Shown here piece after piece: positions 19,546 through 29,042 of a stretch of DNA of 64,000 nt. Source of the DNA: Bacteroidaceae bacterium. GTDB taxonomy: Bacteria > Bacteroidota > Bacteroidia > Bacteroidales > Bacteroidaceae. How positions within the stretch are numbered: the stretch's first letter is position 1; the number at the start of each line of letters is the position of its first letter. The notes beneath the pieces are model-generated. The model saw only the letters and a list, made by a program, of their open reading frames with translations, was not told where the DNA came from and searched no databases. Location: assembly GCA_024401115.1 (NCBI GenBank), contig JAKSLP010000004.1, forward strand, positions 35,861-99,860. The letters run 5' to 3'. A program made the translations under genes and the position numbers.

Positions 19546-20832
19546 ATGGGATACCTATTTACTTCAGAATCGGTGTCGGAAGGACACCCAGACAAGGTAG
19601 CCGATCAGATTTCGGATGCCGTTTTAGACAAACTTCTCGCATTTGACCCAAACTCAAAAGTAGCTTGCGAGACACTTGTTACCACAGGCCAGGTCGTTTT
19701 GGCTGGTGAAATCAAGACAAAAGCTTATGTTGACCTTCAGCGCATTGCCCGCGAAGTTATCAACCGTATTGGCTACACCAAGAGTGAGTACATGTTTGAA
19801 GGAAACTCATGTGGCGTATTCTCAGCCATCCATGAACAGAGTGCAGATATCAACCGTGGTGTTGATGTAGAAAATCCAGAGGAGCAGGGCGCTGGCGACC
19901 AGGGCATGATGTTTGGTTATGCCACCAACGAGACTGAGAACTACATGCCTCTTTCTTTGGACCTTTCTCATAAGTTGCTTATGGTACTGGCCGAAATCCG
20001 CCGCGAAGGTAAGGTGATGACCTACCTGCGTCCTGATGCCAAGAGTCAGGTAACCATTGAGTACGATGATGAAAATCGTCCAGTACGCATCGACACTATC
20101 GTAGTTTCTACCCAGCACGATGAGTTTGTTCTTCCTTCTGAGAAAATCTCTCAGGCAGAGGCTGATTTACAGATGCAGCAACAGATTCGCAAGGACGTGA
20201 TTGAAATTCTTATGCCTCGTGTGAAGGAAACCATTCATAATCCACAGGTCTTGGCATTGTTCAACGATCAAATTACCTTCCATGTAAATCCTACCGGTAA
20301 GTTTGTTATTGGCGGCCCTCACGGAGATACCGGCCTTACCGGCCGAAAGATTATCGTGGACACATACGGTGGTAAGGGCGCACACGGAGGTGGTGCATTC
20401 TCTGGTAAAGACCCAAGTAAAGTGGATAGAAGTGCTGCTTATGCAGCCCGCCACATCGCCAAGAACATGGTAGCTGCCGGTGTAGCCGACGAAATGTTGG
20501 TACAGATCAGTTATGCTATCGGTGTGGCAGAACCAGTGAGCATCTATGTTAACACTTATGGCAGAAGCCATGTCAACATGAGTGATGGTGAAATTGCAGA
20601 TTGCATTAAGAAGATCTTCGACTTACGTCCTTATGCCATTGAGAAGCGACTCAAGTTGCGCAATCCAATCTATGAAGAGACTGCAGCATATGGCCATATG
20701 GGTCGCGAGCCTCGAATGGTCACCAAGACTTACGAGTCTTTGTACCGTGAGACTGTAAAAGTGGAGGTAGAGTTGTTTACTTGGGAAAAGTTAGATTACG
20801 TAGACACCATTAAAAAGGAATTCGGATTATAA
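19546..20832 (+). CDS. metK: S-adenosylmethionine synthetase
   Basis: It makes S-adenosylmethionine from methionine and ATP in the cytoplasm. The frame is open far upstream, but ATG 19546 (428 aa, [20 protein letters not shown]) gives the normal N terminus and lies directly after the riboswitch candidate. Diagnostic motifs are GHPDKVADQ near the start, [10 protein letters not shown] (about 118-127) and [13 protein letters not shown] with [19 protein letters not shown] in the central domain. The next gene begins on the last base of its stop codon (TAATG). Confidence 0.97.
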   Translation: MGYLFTSESVSEGHPDKVADQISDAVLDKLLAFDPNSKVACETLVTTGQVVLAGEIKTKAYVDLQRIAREVINRIGYTKSEYMFEGNSCGVFSAIHEQSADINRGVDVENPEEQGAGDQGMMFGYATNETENYMPLSLDLSHKLLMVLAEIRREGKVMTYLRPDAKSQVTIEYDDENRPVRIDTIVVSTQHDEFVLPSEKISQAEADLQMQQQIRKDVIEILMPRVKETIHNPQVLALFNDQITFHVNPTGKFVIGGPHGDTGLTGRKIIVDTYGGKGAHGGGAFSGKDPSKVDRSAAYAARHIAKNMVAAGVADEMLVQISYAIGVAEPVSIYVNTYGRSHVNMSDGEIADCIKKIFDLRPYAIEKRLKLRNPIYEETAAYGHMGREPRMVTKTYESLYRETVKVEVELFTWEKLDYVDTIKKEFGL

Positions 20833-21611
20833 TGTCGATTCCTGCTTACATATCACCAGATTCTGTACGTGTCCTTTTTGAAAAGGGCACGTACTTTGGT
20901 AATGACTCTATTTTTGCTTTACCAGGAAATCCTATTCCCGGAGCCGAAGGAGAAATTCTGCCTTATGCACTGAGTCATGACTATATCGTAACTTGCATTC
21001 TGGCATTATGTTTCATTCTGTTGTGTTATGTATTAAGCAAGGGAAGTGTCCTCATCATCCATCAATTAAAAGAATTCTTTTCGGAAAGAGAACGAAACAA
21101 TATGTTTGTGGAAACAGGTAGTGAGTTCAGGTATCAGGCCTTTCTGATTTTTCATGCCTGTATCATGCTCAGCATCCTGGTTTATGACCTCCAGTTGCAG
21201 CACGTATTTCCTCAATACATACACCCTAGTTGGGAAATCATAGGATACGGGATTCTAGCTGCTGTTATTTATTACTGCATCAAATTTTTCCTCTATGAAT
21301 TGGTGAATTGGGTCTTTTTTGAAAAGCAAAAGGCAGACCGGTGGAATGAGATTAATTTTCTTGTAATTTCTTTACAAGGATTGTTATTTTTCCCATTGGC
21401 ATGTTTGAGCATCTATAGCTTACCTAATTCACAATTTATCTTTTTCCCCGTTCTTTTTGTCATCGTTTTAGCCAAAATACTACTATTTTATAAGAGTTTT
21501 AGTATCTTTTTTAATAATTTTCGTGGTCTGTGTTACAATATTTTGTACTTTTGCACCCTCGAAACGATACCCTTACTCATTTTGTGGAAGGTTGTAAGAG
21601 AAATATGCTAA
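20832..21611 (+). CDS. DUF4271 membrane protein
   Basis: Integral membrane protein of 259 aa with about six hydrophobic segments from residue 50 on, and a family limited to Bacteroidetes. Its function is unknown. Its start overlaps the metK stop by one base (TAATG), so translation is coupled. It precedes the uroporphyrinogen-III synthase gene, a neighbourhood commonly seen in the phylum. Confidence 0.82.
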   Translation: MSIPAYISPDSVRVLFEKGTYFGNDSIFALPGNPIPGAEGEILPYALSHDYIVTCILALCFILLCYVLSKGSVLIIHQLKEFFSERERNNMFVETGSEFRYQAFLIFHACIMLSILVYDLQLQHVFPQYIHPSWEIIGYGILAAVIYYCIKFFLYELVNWVFFEKQKADRWNEINFLVISLQGLLFFPLACLSIYSLPNSQFIFFPVLFVIVLAKILLFYKSFSIFFNNFRGLCYNILYFCTLETIPLLILWKVVREIC

Positions 21612-21641
21612 TTTTTTATTACTTATAAAACATTAGAAGCG

Positions 21642-22388
21642 TTGAAAATTTCAAGAATTCTGGTATCTCAACCTAAACCGGCATCAGACAAATCGCCTTA
21701 TTTTGAGATTGCCAAAAAACATAATGTTGATGTCGTTTTCCGCCCTTTTATTAAGGTGGAAAGTATTACGCCAAAGGAGTTTCGTGCACAGAAGGTGAAT
21801 GTGCTTGACCACACAGCTATTGTTTTCACCTCGCGCCACGCAGTTGACCACTTCTTTCAGCTTTGCCAGGAGATGCGAGTTGCTATTCCTGAGGACATGA
21901 AATATTTCTGTATAACAGAGCAGGTCGCCTTGTACATCCAGAAGTATGTTCAGTACCGTAAGAGAAAAGTCTTCTTCGGCTCAACAGGAAAGTTCGATTC
22001 TTTGCTTCCAGCTATCTTGAAGCGAAAGACCGAAAAATACCTGATTCCGCAGAGCGATGTTCACACCGATGAGGTATCCAAACTCTTCGAGAACAATGGT
22101 CTTACACATCAGGAGGTTGTCATGTACCGCACTGTGAGCAACGATTTTGGTCCAGACGAGAAGTTCGATTATGATATGGTCATCTTCTTCAGTCCTGCAG
22201 GAATAGCAGCATTAAAGAAGAATTTCCCTAATTTCGAACAGGGAGATATTGCCATTGGCTGTTTTGGTCCAACCACAGCAAAAGCTGTTAAAGAAGCTGG
22301 ACTGAGACTGGATTTGGAAGCTCCAACCAAAACAGCACCATCCATGACTGCTGCTTTGGATGCCTTCATTCAGGAACAGAATGCCTAA
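21642..22388 (+). CDS. hemD: Uroporphyrinogen-III synthase family protein
   Basis: HemD-type cyclase fold of 248 aa; the established reaction closes hydroxymethylbilane to uroporphyrinogen III in haem synthesis. The N terminus KISRILVSQPKPASDKSP is typical of Bacteroidetes members, followed by VFTSRHAVDHFF and, in the second half, FFSPAGIAALKKNF. No ATG is available near the beginning; TTG at 21642 is the best start because the conserved N terminus begins there. Many Bacteroidales are incomplete haem producers, so the true role may differ. It lies 30 nt after DUF4271. Confidence 0.8.
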   Translation: MKISRILVSQPKPASDKSPYFEIAKKHNVDVVFRPFIKVESITPKEFRAQKVNVLDHTAIVFTSRHAVDHFFQLCQEMRVAIPEDMKYFCITEQVALYIQKYVQYRKRKVFFGSTGKFDSLLPAILKRKTEKYLIPQSDVHTDEVSKLFENNGLTHQEVVMYRTVSNDFGPDEKFDYDMVIFFSPAGIAALKKNFPNFEQGDIAIGCFGPTTAKAVKEAGLRLDLEAPTKTAPSMTAALDAFIQEQNA

Positions 22389-22448
22389 ACTAAAGATTAC
22401 TGGAATTTGATTCTAGCATCAAAAATCCTGTTAATCCTTAACAAGGGG

Positions 22449-22868
22449 ATGCCAAAGAACACATTTCATAAAAGCGAAAGACTGAGTAGCCTGATAGCTA
22501 TCGACCGTCTTTTTAATGGGGGAAGCCGATCATTTTCAGCTTTCCCTATTCGCATTGTATACAGATTGGAGGAAATGAAGAATACCGATACCTCCAACAT
22601 TGAAATTCTCGTTACTGTTTCTAAGCGTCATTTTCATCACGCTGTTCAGCGCAATCGGGTAAAGCGCCAGATCAGAGAAGCTTACCGATCCAACAGGACG
22701 GCATTAAAAGAGGCAATAGTGGCGGCACAAAAGAAAATCTTGATTGCATTCATTTGGCAAGACGACAAATTATGGGAAAGCCAAGAAATCAACGAACGAG
22801 TACAGAAATTACTGGTTCGAGTAGCAGAAAAAATTAACCGTACAAATGATTCCGAAACAGTTGAATAA
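22449..22868 (+). CDS. rnpA: Ribonuclease P protein component
   Basis: Protein subunit of RNase P, which removes the 5' leader of pre-tRNAs. The motif [13 protein letters not shown] at about 75-87 is the RNA-binding signature. I use ATG 22449 (139 aa), preceded closely by AGGGG, instead of the earlier TTG, because [13 protein letters not shown] is the usual N terminus. It overlaps yidD by 23 nt in another frame, a common rnpA-yidD arrangement. Confidence 0.94.
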   Translation: MPKNTFHKSERLSSLIAIDRLFNGGSRSFSAFPIRIVYRLEEMKNTDTSNIEILVTVSKRHFHHAVQRNRVKRQIREAYRSNRTALKEAIVAAQKKILIAFIWQDDKLWESQEINERVQKLLVRVAEKINRTNDSETVE

Positions 22869-23082
22869 AGTATTGAGTCAAATACTTCTGCTCCCCATTT
22901 TCTTTTACCGCAGATGCATCTCACCTTATACTCCACCAAGTTGCCGGTTCACCCCAACTTGCTCACAGTATGCCGTAGAAGCTATCCAGAAGTACGGACC
23001 ATTTAAAGGATTATATTTAGCCGTACGAAGAATTTTACGCTGCCATCCTTGGGGAGGGCACGGATACGATCCCGTTCCATGA
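22846..23082 (+). CDS. yidD: Membrane protein insertion efficiency factor YidD
   Basis: Small amphipathic protein (78 aa) that assists YidC-mediated membrane protein insertion. It contains the family core [15 protein letters not shown] followed by [16 protein letters not shown] and ends in the usual GGHGYDPVP. It is nested between rnpA (23-nt overlap) and the TatD gene (4-nt overlap). Confidence 0.95.
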   Translation: MIPKQLNKVLSQILLLPIFFYRRCISPYTPPSCRFTPTCSQYAVEAIQKYGPFKGLYLAVRRILRCHPWGGHGYDPVP

Positions 23083-23639
23083 TAGACATTCATACACATA
23101 AACCTAATCCAAACAGCGTATACAATCTTAGCCTGAAAGAAATCTACGATGCCAGTTATCCGGACCGAAACCAACCCCTAAGCGTTGGTCTACACCCTTG
23201 GTGGGTGACATCAGACTGGGAGAAAGATTTCAGACAAGTGGAACGTTGGGCTCAAAACACTCAAGTCAAGTGGATAGGCGAGACCGGACTTGATAAGATC
23301 AAAGGTTCATCCCTCTCTCTTCAAAAACAAGTTTTCTTGGCACATATTCGTTTATCAGAAAGCATTGGTAAGCCTATCCTTATTCATTGTGTAAAGGCTA
23401 TAGATGAAATCCTCCAAATCAAAAAGGAAACTCAGCCTAAACAACTCTGGATCTTTCATGGATTTAGAGGTAAGCCTCAACAAATGCAACAATTGCTGAA
23501 CGCAGGGTTTCATATCAGCTTTGGTCCCAAATTCAATGCAGATTCGTTTTTATCATGTCCTGTTGAATGCCGGCATCTTGAAACTGATGACAGTGGGCTT
23601 TCTCCCGCAGAAGTACAATGTTTGCAAAATTTAAAGTAA
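23079..23639 (+). CDS. TatD-family metal-dependent hydrolase (short form)
   Basis: Amidohydrolase-fold protein of 186 aa. Metal ligands are visible in IDIHTHK (residues 2-8), GETGLDK, LIHCVKA and the final ETDDSG. TatD relatives act as DNases or tRNA/D-amino-acid deacylase-like enzymes; the specific role is unknown. The length is well below the usual 250-260 aa, which is common for the Bacteroidetes short form. The ATG at 23079 overlaps the yidD stop (ATGA). Confidence 0.85.
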   Translation: MIDIHTHKPNPNSVYNLSLKEIYDASYPDRNQPLSVGLHPWWVTSDWEKDFRQVERWAQNTQVKWIGETGLDKIKGSSLSLQKQVFLAHIRLSESIGKPILIHCVKAIDEILQIKKETQPKQLWIFHGFRGKPQQMQQLLNAGFHISFGPKFNADSFLSCPVECRHLETDDSGLSPAEVQCLQNLK

Positions 23640-23642
23640 AAC

Positions 23643-23673
23643 TTTGAGCAAAACGAATAAAGCCGTATCTTTG
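23643..23673 (+). promoter_or_regulatory. Promoter for tyrS
   Basis: TTTG at 23643-23646 and TATCTTTG at 23666-23673 with ideal 19-nt spacing. The -33 box starts only 4 nt after the TatD stop codon. Confidence 0.72.
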
Positions 23674-23724
23674 CGGTACTTTATTAGAAAGTATTTAAAA
23701 TAAACCAAATAAAATATAACTTCG

Positions 23725-25017
23725 ATGAATTTTGTTGAAGAACTGACATGGCGTGGAATGATTCATACCATGATGCCAGGAACAGAAGAATTATTAAGCA
23801 AGGAGATGGTTACTGCTTACGTAGGAATTGATCCTACAGCAGACTCTCTGCACATCGGCCACTTGTGTGGCATCATGATGTTGCGTCACTTCCAGCGTTG
23901 TGGCCATAAGCCATTGGCACTGATTGGTGGTGCAACCGGTATGATTGGTGACCCATCCGGTAAGTCTCAGGAGCGCAATCTGCTCAACGAGGAGACTTTG
24001 CGCCATAACGTTGCTTGCATCAAGGAGCAATTGAGCCGTTTCCTTGATTTTGACAGCAACGAGCCTAATAAGGCTGAATTGGTTAACAATTACGACTGGA
24101 TGAAGGATTTTACCTTCCTTGACTTTGCACGTGAAATTGGTAAGCACATTACCGTCAATTATATGATGGCTAAGGACTCTGTGCAGAAACGACTGAACGG
24201 TGAGGCTCGTGATGGCCTTTCGTTTACCGAGTTTACCTATCAGCTGTTGCAGGGATACGATTTCCTGTATCTAAATCAGAACAAGAACTGTAAATTGCAG
24301 ATGGGCGGTTCCGACCAGTGGGGCAATATCACTACTGGTACTGAACTTATCCGTCGCACCACCGGTGGTGAAGCTTTTGCACTTACTTGTCCATTAATCA
24401 CCAAGGCTGATGGCGGCAAGTTCGGAAAGACTGAGAGCGGGAATGTATGGTTGAGCCGTGAGTATACTTCTCCATACAAGTTCTACCAGTTCTGGCTGAA
24501 TGTCAGCGATGCTGATGCTGAGCGCTACATTAAGATTTTCACTTCACTTCCAAAGGATGAGATTGATGCTCTGATTGCTGAACATCAGGAAGATCCAGGT
24601 CAGCGTAAACTCCAGAAGCGTTTAGCTAAAGAAGTTACCATAATGGTTCATTCTGAAGAAGATTACAATGCGGCAGTAGAAGCTAGCGGTATTCTGTTCG
24701 GCAAGGCAACCAAAGACTCTCTGTTGAAGTTGGACGAAGCAACCCTTTTGGATGTATTCAATGGCGTACCTCAATTCGAAGTTTCAAGAGAAGAGGTCGA
24801 GGCAGGAATCAAAGCTGTAGATCTGTTCACAGAGAAGGCTGCTATCTTCCCTTCAAAGGGTGAGATGCGTAAGCTCACTCAGGGTGGTGGAGTTTCTGTC
24901 AACAAAGAGAAGCTGACTGCATTCGACCAAACTTTGACCGTTGCAGATTTACTGGACAACAAGTATCTGCTGGTTCAGAAAGGCAAAAAGAATTATTATT
25001 TGATTATTGTAAAGTAA
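23725..25017 (+). CDS. tyrS: Tyrosyl-tRNA synthetase
   Basis: Class I synthetase of 430 aa charging tRNA-Tyr. It shows [14 protein letters not shown] with the HIGH motif at about residue 43, GGSDQWGNI in the tyrosine site, and KFGKTESGN in place of KMSKS. The C-terminal S4 RNA-binding domain (about 355-430) starts near [11 protein letters not shown]. It has its own promoter. Confidence 0.97.
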   Translation: MNFVEELTWRGMIHTMMPGTEELLSKEMVTAYVGIDPTADSLHIGHLCGIMMLRHFQRCGHKPLALIGGATGMIGDPSGKSQERNLLNEETLRHNVACIKEQLSRFLDFDSNEPNKAELVNNYDWMKDFTFLDFAREIGKHITVNYMMAKDSVQKRLNGEARDGLSFTEFTYQLLQGYDFLYLNQNKNCKLQMGGSDQWGNITTGTELIRRTTGGEAFALTCPLITKADGGKFGKTESGNVWLSREYTSPYKFYQFWLNVSDADAERYIKIFTSLPKDEIDALIAEHQEDPGQRKLQKRLAKEVTIMVHSEEDYNAAVEASGILFGKATKDSLLKLDEATLLDVFNGVPQFEVSREEVEAGIKAVDLFTEKAAIFPSKGEMRKLTQGGGVSVNKEKLTAFDQTLTVADLLDNKYLLVQKGKKNYYLIIVK

Positions 25018-25029
25018 AATAGGACTTTT

Positions 25030-25061
25030 TTTGGGATATTTCCAAAATCTCCTTATCTTTG
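25030..25061 (+). promoter_or_regulatory. Promoter for tRNA-Gln
   Basis: TTTG at 25030-25033 and TATCTTTG at 25054-25061, spacing 20 nt, with the tRNA beginning 31 nt downstream. Confidence 0.7.
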
Positions 25062-25092
25062 CACCGCTTTTGGGAAACCGGAAGCTTAGGAT

Positions 25093-25163
25093 TGGACTAT
25101 GGTGTAATGGTAGCACAAAACATTTTGGTCGTTTTAGTTTCAGTTCGAACCTGGATAGTCCAA
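25093..25163 (+). tRNA. tRNA-Gln (anticodon UUG)
   Basis: A cloverleaf is readable by eye: acceptor TGGACTA / TAGTCCA, D arm with GTGTAATGGTAGCAC, anticodon loop TTTTGGT (25123-25129) giving anticodon TTG at 25125-25127, and T arm TTCAG-TTCGAAC-CTGGA. The weak U1-A72 pair is typical of tRNA-Gln. The anticodon stem AAACA / CGTTT is AT-rich and has an A-C mismatch next to the loop. The 3' end continues CCC, so the CCA tail is not encoded. Confidence 0.88.
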
Positions 25164-25171
25164 CCCACGGA

Positions 25172-25201
25172 AGCAGTCTCATTATTGAGGCTGCTTTTTT
25201 G
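25172..25201 (+). terminator. Intrinsic terminator after tRNA-Gln
   Basis: A 10-bp stem AGCAGTCTCA / TGAGGCTGCT (one G-T pair) with a 4-nt loop is followed by TTTTTT, 8 nt after the mature tRNA end. Confidence 0.88.
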
Positions 25202-25211
25202 TTTACTTTAT

Positions 25212-25242
25212 TTTGACTTTCTGTTAGTTTGTCGTATCTTTG
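25212..25242 (+). promoter_or_regulatory. Promoter for rfbA
   Basis: TTTG at 25212-25215 and TATCTTTG at 25235-25242 with 19-nt spacing. Confidence 0.72.
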
Positions 25243-25267
25243 CGCAAATCATTAATATTCACAGCTT

Positions 25268-26179
25268 ATGAAAGGTATTGTACTTGCAGGTGGATCGGGG
25301 ACCCGCCTCTATCCTATCACCAAGGGTGTAAGCAAACAGCTTATCCCCATTTTCGACAAGCCCATGATCTATTATCCTGTGTCTGTACTTATGTTGGCAG
25401 GAATTCGTGAAATCTTGATCATCTCAACCCCTGTTGACCTTCCAGGATTTAAACGTTTATTGGGTGATGGTTCTGATTATGGTGTAAAATTTGAATATGC
25501 TGAGCAGCCATCACCTGACGGATTGGCTCAGGCATTTATTATCGGTGAGAAGTTCATCGGAAATGATTGTGCCTGTTTAGTTCTAGGTGACAACATCTTC
25601 CACGGTACCGGTTTTACTCAAATGCTTAAAAATGCTGTTAAAGCAGCAGAAGAAGATAATAAGGCAACTGTTTTCGGATATTGGGTGAGCGACCCTGAAA
25701 GATACGGCGTTGCTGAGTTTGACAAGGAAGGCAACTGTCTGAGCATTGAAGAAAAGCCTAAAAATCCTAAGAGCAATTATGCCGTAGTAGGTCTTTATTT
25801 CTATCCAAATAAGGTAGTTGAAGTGGCAAAGAATATCAAGCCTTCTGCACGTGGCGAATTAGAGATTACCACTGTAAACCAACGATTCCTGCAAGACAAG
25901 GAACTGAAAGTACAAACTTTGGGACGGGGTTTTGCTTGGTTGGATACAGGTACTCACGACTCATTAAGTGAAGCTTCCAATTACATCGAGGTTATCGAAA
26001 AGCGCCAGGGATTAAAGGTGGCTTGTCTGGAAGGTATAGCATACCGTAAGGGATGGATCACCTCAGAGAAGTTGCGCGAAATCGCTCAACCCATGTTAAA
26101 GAACCAGTATGGCCAGTACCTACTGAAAGTGATTGACGATGTGGAGAAATATGGTAAGGATGAAGCCATCTATCTCTAA
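25268..26179 (+). CDS. rfbA: Glucose-1-phosphate thymidylyltransferase
   Basis: First step of dTDP-sugar synthesis: dTTP plus glucose-1-phosphate gives dTDP-glucose, leading to dTDP-rhamnose for surface glycans. The nucleotide-binding motif [18 protein letters not shown] is at 8-25, with the sugar site in LGDNIFHG and EEKPKNPKS. Length 303 aa is normal. The other rfb genes are not next to it; instead the pectate lyase gene starts inside its last 20 bases. Confidence 0.95.
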   Translation: MKGIVLAGGSGTRLYPITKGVSKQLIPIFDKPMIYYPVSVLMLAGIREILIISTPVDLPGFKRLLGDGSDYGVKFEYAEQPSPDGLAQAFIIGEKFIGNDCACLVLGDNIFHGTGFTQMLKNAVKAAEEDNKATVFGYWVSDPERYGVAEFDKEGNCLSIEEKPKNPKSNYAVVGLYFYPNKVVEVAKNIKPSARGELEITTVNQRFLQDKELKVQTLGRGFAWLDTGTHDSLSEASNYIEVIEKRQGLKVACLEGIAYRKGWITSEKLREIAQPMLKNQYGQYLLKVIDDVEKYGKDEAIYL

Positions 26180-27224
26180 AACCATTTTATATCTCATATT
26201 CTCTATAGGCTGTTTTCTTAATGTAAAAGCTCAACATATCCAAAACTGGGCTGTCGAGGAAACAGCCTATAGAGGCAACTTTTTCCTAACTGATCAAGCC
26301 ATTCAAACAGCTGATAACGTATTACTCTATCAGTTGTCCGATGGAGGATGGCCTAAGGGCATTTATTATCCTTCAGTTCTCTCACCTGCCGAGATTGCCA
26401 ATGTTTCAAATGCAAAAAGCCAAATGTCCAGTTGCCTTGCAGGAAGAAGCACATTGGCAGAAATTCATTTCTTATGCAACATGTATCAGAATTCTGCTCG
26501 CCGGAAATACAAGAAAGCGGCAGAAGATGGCATTTCATTTCTCATAAAATCCCAGTTTGACAACGGTGGATGGCCATTGCTGATTGGAGAAGCACATCCT
26601 GTCATTTCTCTTTCCGACAATTCTTTCATCGAAGTGATGACTCAGATCTGGAGAATTTCAGAAGGTAAAATGCCATACGATTTCGTTTCCGACGATTTGC
26701 GAAAGAAATGTGCAGAAGCATTCAATAATGGAATCAACTTCATTCTGCGTACTCAATGTTACCAAAACGACAAACCTGCCATTTGGTTTTCCTGCTATGA
26801 TGCACAGACACTTCAGCCTATTGCTGGTTCTGCACAAGAGCTGAAAGCATTAAACACACAAATCTCTGACAACCTCACCACTTTGCTCATGAGCCTGAGT
26901 AATCCTCCAGAGCATGTCACTCGAGCTATTGAAGGAGCTGTCAGTTGGTATAAGGAGAATAAAATATCCGGATGGGCACGCGAGAATTTTGTCAATAAAC
27001 AAGGAAAACGCGATTTCCGCTTTGTAGAAGACAAGCATGCCCCAGACATGTGGGCTTTATACTATGACCCAGCAACCAACCGACCTATGTTCTGTGAAAA
27101 TGACGGAACCATTATTGCATCCTTTGACGAATTGACTTACGAAGCTCGAAAATCCATGAGTTGGTACAATAACGATGGAGGAAAATTGATTCGGACCTAC
27201 CAGAAATGGACAGAGAGCCATTGA
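26160..27224 (+). CDS. Secreted pectate lyase, PL10 family
   Basis: Polygalacturonate lyase with an (alpha/alpha)3-type fold that cleaves pectate by beta-elimination in the periplasm or outside. I start it at ATG 26160, which gives a signal peptide ([18 protein letters not shown]) and 354 aa. Features are [19 protein letters not shown], and near the end [19 protein letters not shown], all typical of PelA/PL10. It starts within the last 20 nt of rfbA, in a different frame, so it depends on readthrough of the rfbA message. Its stop abuts the trmO stop with no spacing. Confidence 0.87.
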   Translation: MKPSISKTILYLIFSIGCFLNVKAQHIQNWAVEETAYRGNFFLTDQAIQTADNVLLYQLSDGGWPKGIYYPSVLSPAEIANVSNAKSQMSSCLAGRSTLAEIHFLCNMYQNSARRKYKKAAEDGISFLIKSQFDNGGWPLLIGEAHPVISLSDNSFIEVMTQIWRISEGKMPYDFVSDDLRKKCAEAFNNGINFILRTQCYQNDKPAIWFSCYDAQTLQPIAGSAQELKALNTQISDNLTTLLMSLSNPPEHVTRAIEGAVSWYKENKISGWARENFVNKQGKRDFRFVEDKHAPDMWALYYDPATNRPMFCENDGTIIASFDELTYEARKSMSWYNNDGGKLIRTYQKWTESH

Positions 27225-27899
27225 CTACAAAACGGTAAGTACACCGTCCTTTACTACAAATCGGATATTAAGATCCATGAAATCCATTCCGTAAACTCGA
27301 TTTTCATCGTTTTGATAATGAGGACGGGGATCATGTTCCAAGACTTGGCATAGAGCCACAGTCTTTTCCACTCCCAACTTTTGAGATAAGCTATCAGGAA
27401 TAATCACCTTCAGTTTCTTTTCTTCTTTCAACACCTTTTCCGTAAAGCCCCCTCTTGCTTCTGCATGTGAATCTGTAAAAGGCAGATAAGGTTTTACATC
27501 ATAAATGGGCGTATTGTTCATCAGATCTGCTCCTGCCACAACCAGGACCGGCGCATCCTTGCATTCCCAATCAATTCGAACAAGGCGAACGGAAGACAAT
27601 CCCAAGGTATTTGGTCGAAAAGGAGAACGGGTGGCAAACACGCCCATCCGCACATTCCCCCCCAGCATGGGAGGTCGAACGGTAGGAGTCCACTCCTTCT
27701 GAGACACTTCACTGAATGACCAAATCAACCAAATGTGTGAAAAATCTTCCAATCCTCTGAAAGCCTCCGGAATACGATATTCCGGCTCAAACACTACACG
27801 GGCTTCTAAAGCATCGGCGATCCCACTCTGTCGGGGCACACCAAACTTGGAACCAAAGGGAGTCTCTATATGTGCTATGGATCTTATTATCTGCTCCAT
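27225..27899 (-). CDS. trmO: tRNA (N6-threonylcarbamoyladenosine-37)-N6-methyltransferase TrmO
   Basis: TsaA/VirR-type enzyme that methylates the t6A37 base of certain tRNA-Thr species using SAM. It shows FGVPRQSGIADALEARVVF near the N terminus, PEAFRGLEDFSHIWLIW, and RSPFRPNTLGLSSV at about 92-105, the usual beta-barrel signatures. Length is 224 aa. It is the last gene of the aroQ-OMT-trmO operon and overlaps the O-methyltransferase stop by one base. Confidence 0.92.
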   Translation of the reverse strand: MEQIIRSIAHIETPFGSKFGVPRQSGIADALEARVVFEPEYRIPEAFRGLEDFSHIWLIWSFSEVSQKEWTPTVRPPMLGGNVRMGVFATRSPFRPNTLGLSSVRLVRIDWECKDAPVLVVAGADLMNNTPIYDVKPYLPFTDSHAEARGGFTEKVLKEEKKLKVIIPDSLSQKLGVEKTVALCQVLEHDPRPHYQNDENRVYGMDFMDLNIRFVVKDGVLTVL

Positions 27900-28540
27900 C
27901 AGTCTTTTTTCCGAATTATCGTCAGTCCGTCACGAAGTGGCAGAATTACCTTTTCCACTCTCTGATCTGCGGCCAGATAGTCATTAAACTGACGTATGCC
28001 CAAAGTCTGAGCATCCTTATCGTATTTAGGATCAATCACATGACCATCCCACAAAGTATTGTCTGCCAAAATATAACCTCCGGGCCGAAGCTTCTTAAGC
28101 ACAAGTTCGTAATATTCCACATAACAACGCTTGTCACCATCCACAAAAGCCAAATCAAACTCAACATCCAGTTGGGGTATGATATCCAAGGCATTACCAA
28201 TCAGAAAATGAATCTGATTGGCATAAGGCGACTGCTCGAACCAAGGGCGGGTGAAATCTTCCTGCTCATCGTTGATCTCAATGGTATACAACTGTCCATC
28301 GACAGACAAGCCCTCAGCTAAACACAAGCCTGAATATCCACTATATGTGCCAATCTCCAGAATGTCTTTGGGTTGTATCATCTTTACGAACATCTTTAGC
28401 AAGCGGCCCTGAAGATGTCCCGACGCCATTCGGGGGTACAGTAACTTTATTTGCGTGTCACGATACAGTTTACGCAAATAGTCACCCTCAGCATCAATAT
28501 GCTGAACAATATACTGATCTATGGCTTCCTCGTATTTCAC
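27899..28540 (-). CDS. Class I SAM-dependent O-methyltransferase (catechol-type fold)
   Basis: Family-3 O-methyltransferase of 213 aa, related to YrrM and TrmR, some of which methylate 5-hydroxyuridine in tRNA. The SAM motif ILEIGTYSGYSGLCLAEG is at about 80-97, and the metal site lies around FVDGDKRCYVEYY. The start is GTG at 28540 because it overlaps the aroQ stop as GTGA. Given the trmO neighbour and the U32 tRNA-hydroxylase-like gene elsewhere in the window, a TrmR-like role in wobble uridine methylation is an attractive inference but unproven. Confidence 0.85.
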   Translation of the reverse strand: MKYEEAIDQYIVQHIDAEGDYLRKLYRDTQIKLLYPRMASGHLQGRLLKMFVKMIQPKDILEIGTYSGYSGLCLAEGLSVDGQLYTIEINDEQEDFTRPWFEQSPYANQIHFLIGNALDIIPQLDVEFDLAFVDGDKRCYVEYYELVLKKLRPGGYILADNTLWDGHVIDPKYDKDAQTLGIRQFNDYLAADQRVEKVILPLRDGLTIIRKKD

Positions 28541-28962
28541 TTTACGCGTTTTAGTAAAGCTTCAACCCCCAGTCTGTAGCTATCCAGGCCAAAACCGCAA
28601 ATTACGCCCACACAAGCACAAGAAATCATGGACTTGTGACGGAACTCTTCACGCTGATGAACATTGCTGATGTGCACCTCTATCACTGGAGTCTTCACGG
28701 CACGGATAGCATCCTGAAGGGCAATGGAAGTATGTGTATAGGCACCGGCATTCAGCACGATTCCATCGTATGAAAATCCCACCTCATGAATCTTATCGAT
28801 CATAAAACCCTCGACATTGCTCTGATAGTAATCCAACTGTACATCTGGATATGCAGCACGAAGTTCTTCCAAATAATCTTCAAAACCGCGAGCTCCGTAA
28901 ATTCCTGGCTCACGTTTGCCCAACAAATTGATGTTAGGCCCGTTTATAATCTGTATTCTCAT
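28537..28962 (-). CDS. aroQ: 3-dehydroquinate dehydratase, type II
   Basis: Third shikimate-pathway step, 3-dehydroquinate to 3-dehydroshikimate. ATG 28962 gives 141 aa, the family length. Catalytic regions are NGPNINLLGKREPGIYG (with the mobile-loop Arg and Tyr), VLNAGAYTHTSIAL, and EVHISNVHQREEFRHKS with the active-site His. It is first in an operon with the O-methyltransferase (4-nt overlap) and trmO, and is divergent from xerD. Confidence 0.95.
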   Translation of the reverse strand: MRIQIINGPNINLLGKREPGIYGARGFEDYLEELRAAYPDVQLDYYQSNVEGFMIDKIHEVGFSYDGIVLNAGAYTHTSIALQDAIRAVKTPVIEVHISNVHQREEFRHKSMISCACVGVICGFGLDSYRLGVEALLKRVK

Positions 28963-28988
28963 CACTTTCAAATTTAAATTCAAATTCT

Positions 28989-28996
28989 TATCTTTG
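28989..28996 (+). promoter_or_regulatory. Promoter -7 element for xerD
   Basis: TATCTTTG on the plus strand, 38 nt before the xerD ATG. It lies within 15 bp of the opposing aroQ element. Confidence 0.62.
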
Positions 28997-29010
28997 CAGA
29001 TAAATCGAAA

Positions 29011-29042
29011 CAAAGATAGTATAAATAAAACGAAATGCCAAA
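29011..29042 (-). promoter_or_regulatory. Promoter for aroQ operon, overlapping the xerD start
   Basis: Minus-strand TATCTTTG (29018-29011) with TTTG (29042-29039) at 20-nt spacing. The -33 box lies inside the first codons of xerD (ATG 29035). Confidence 0.65.
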
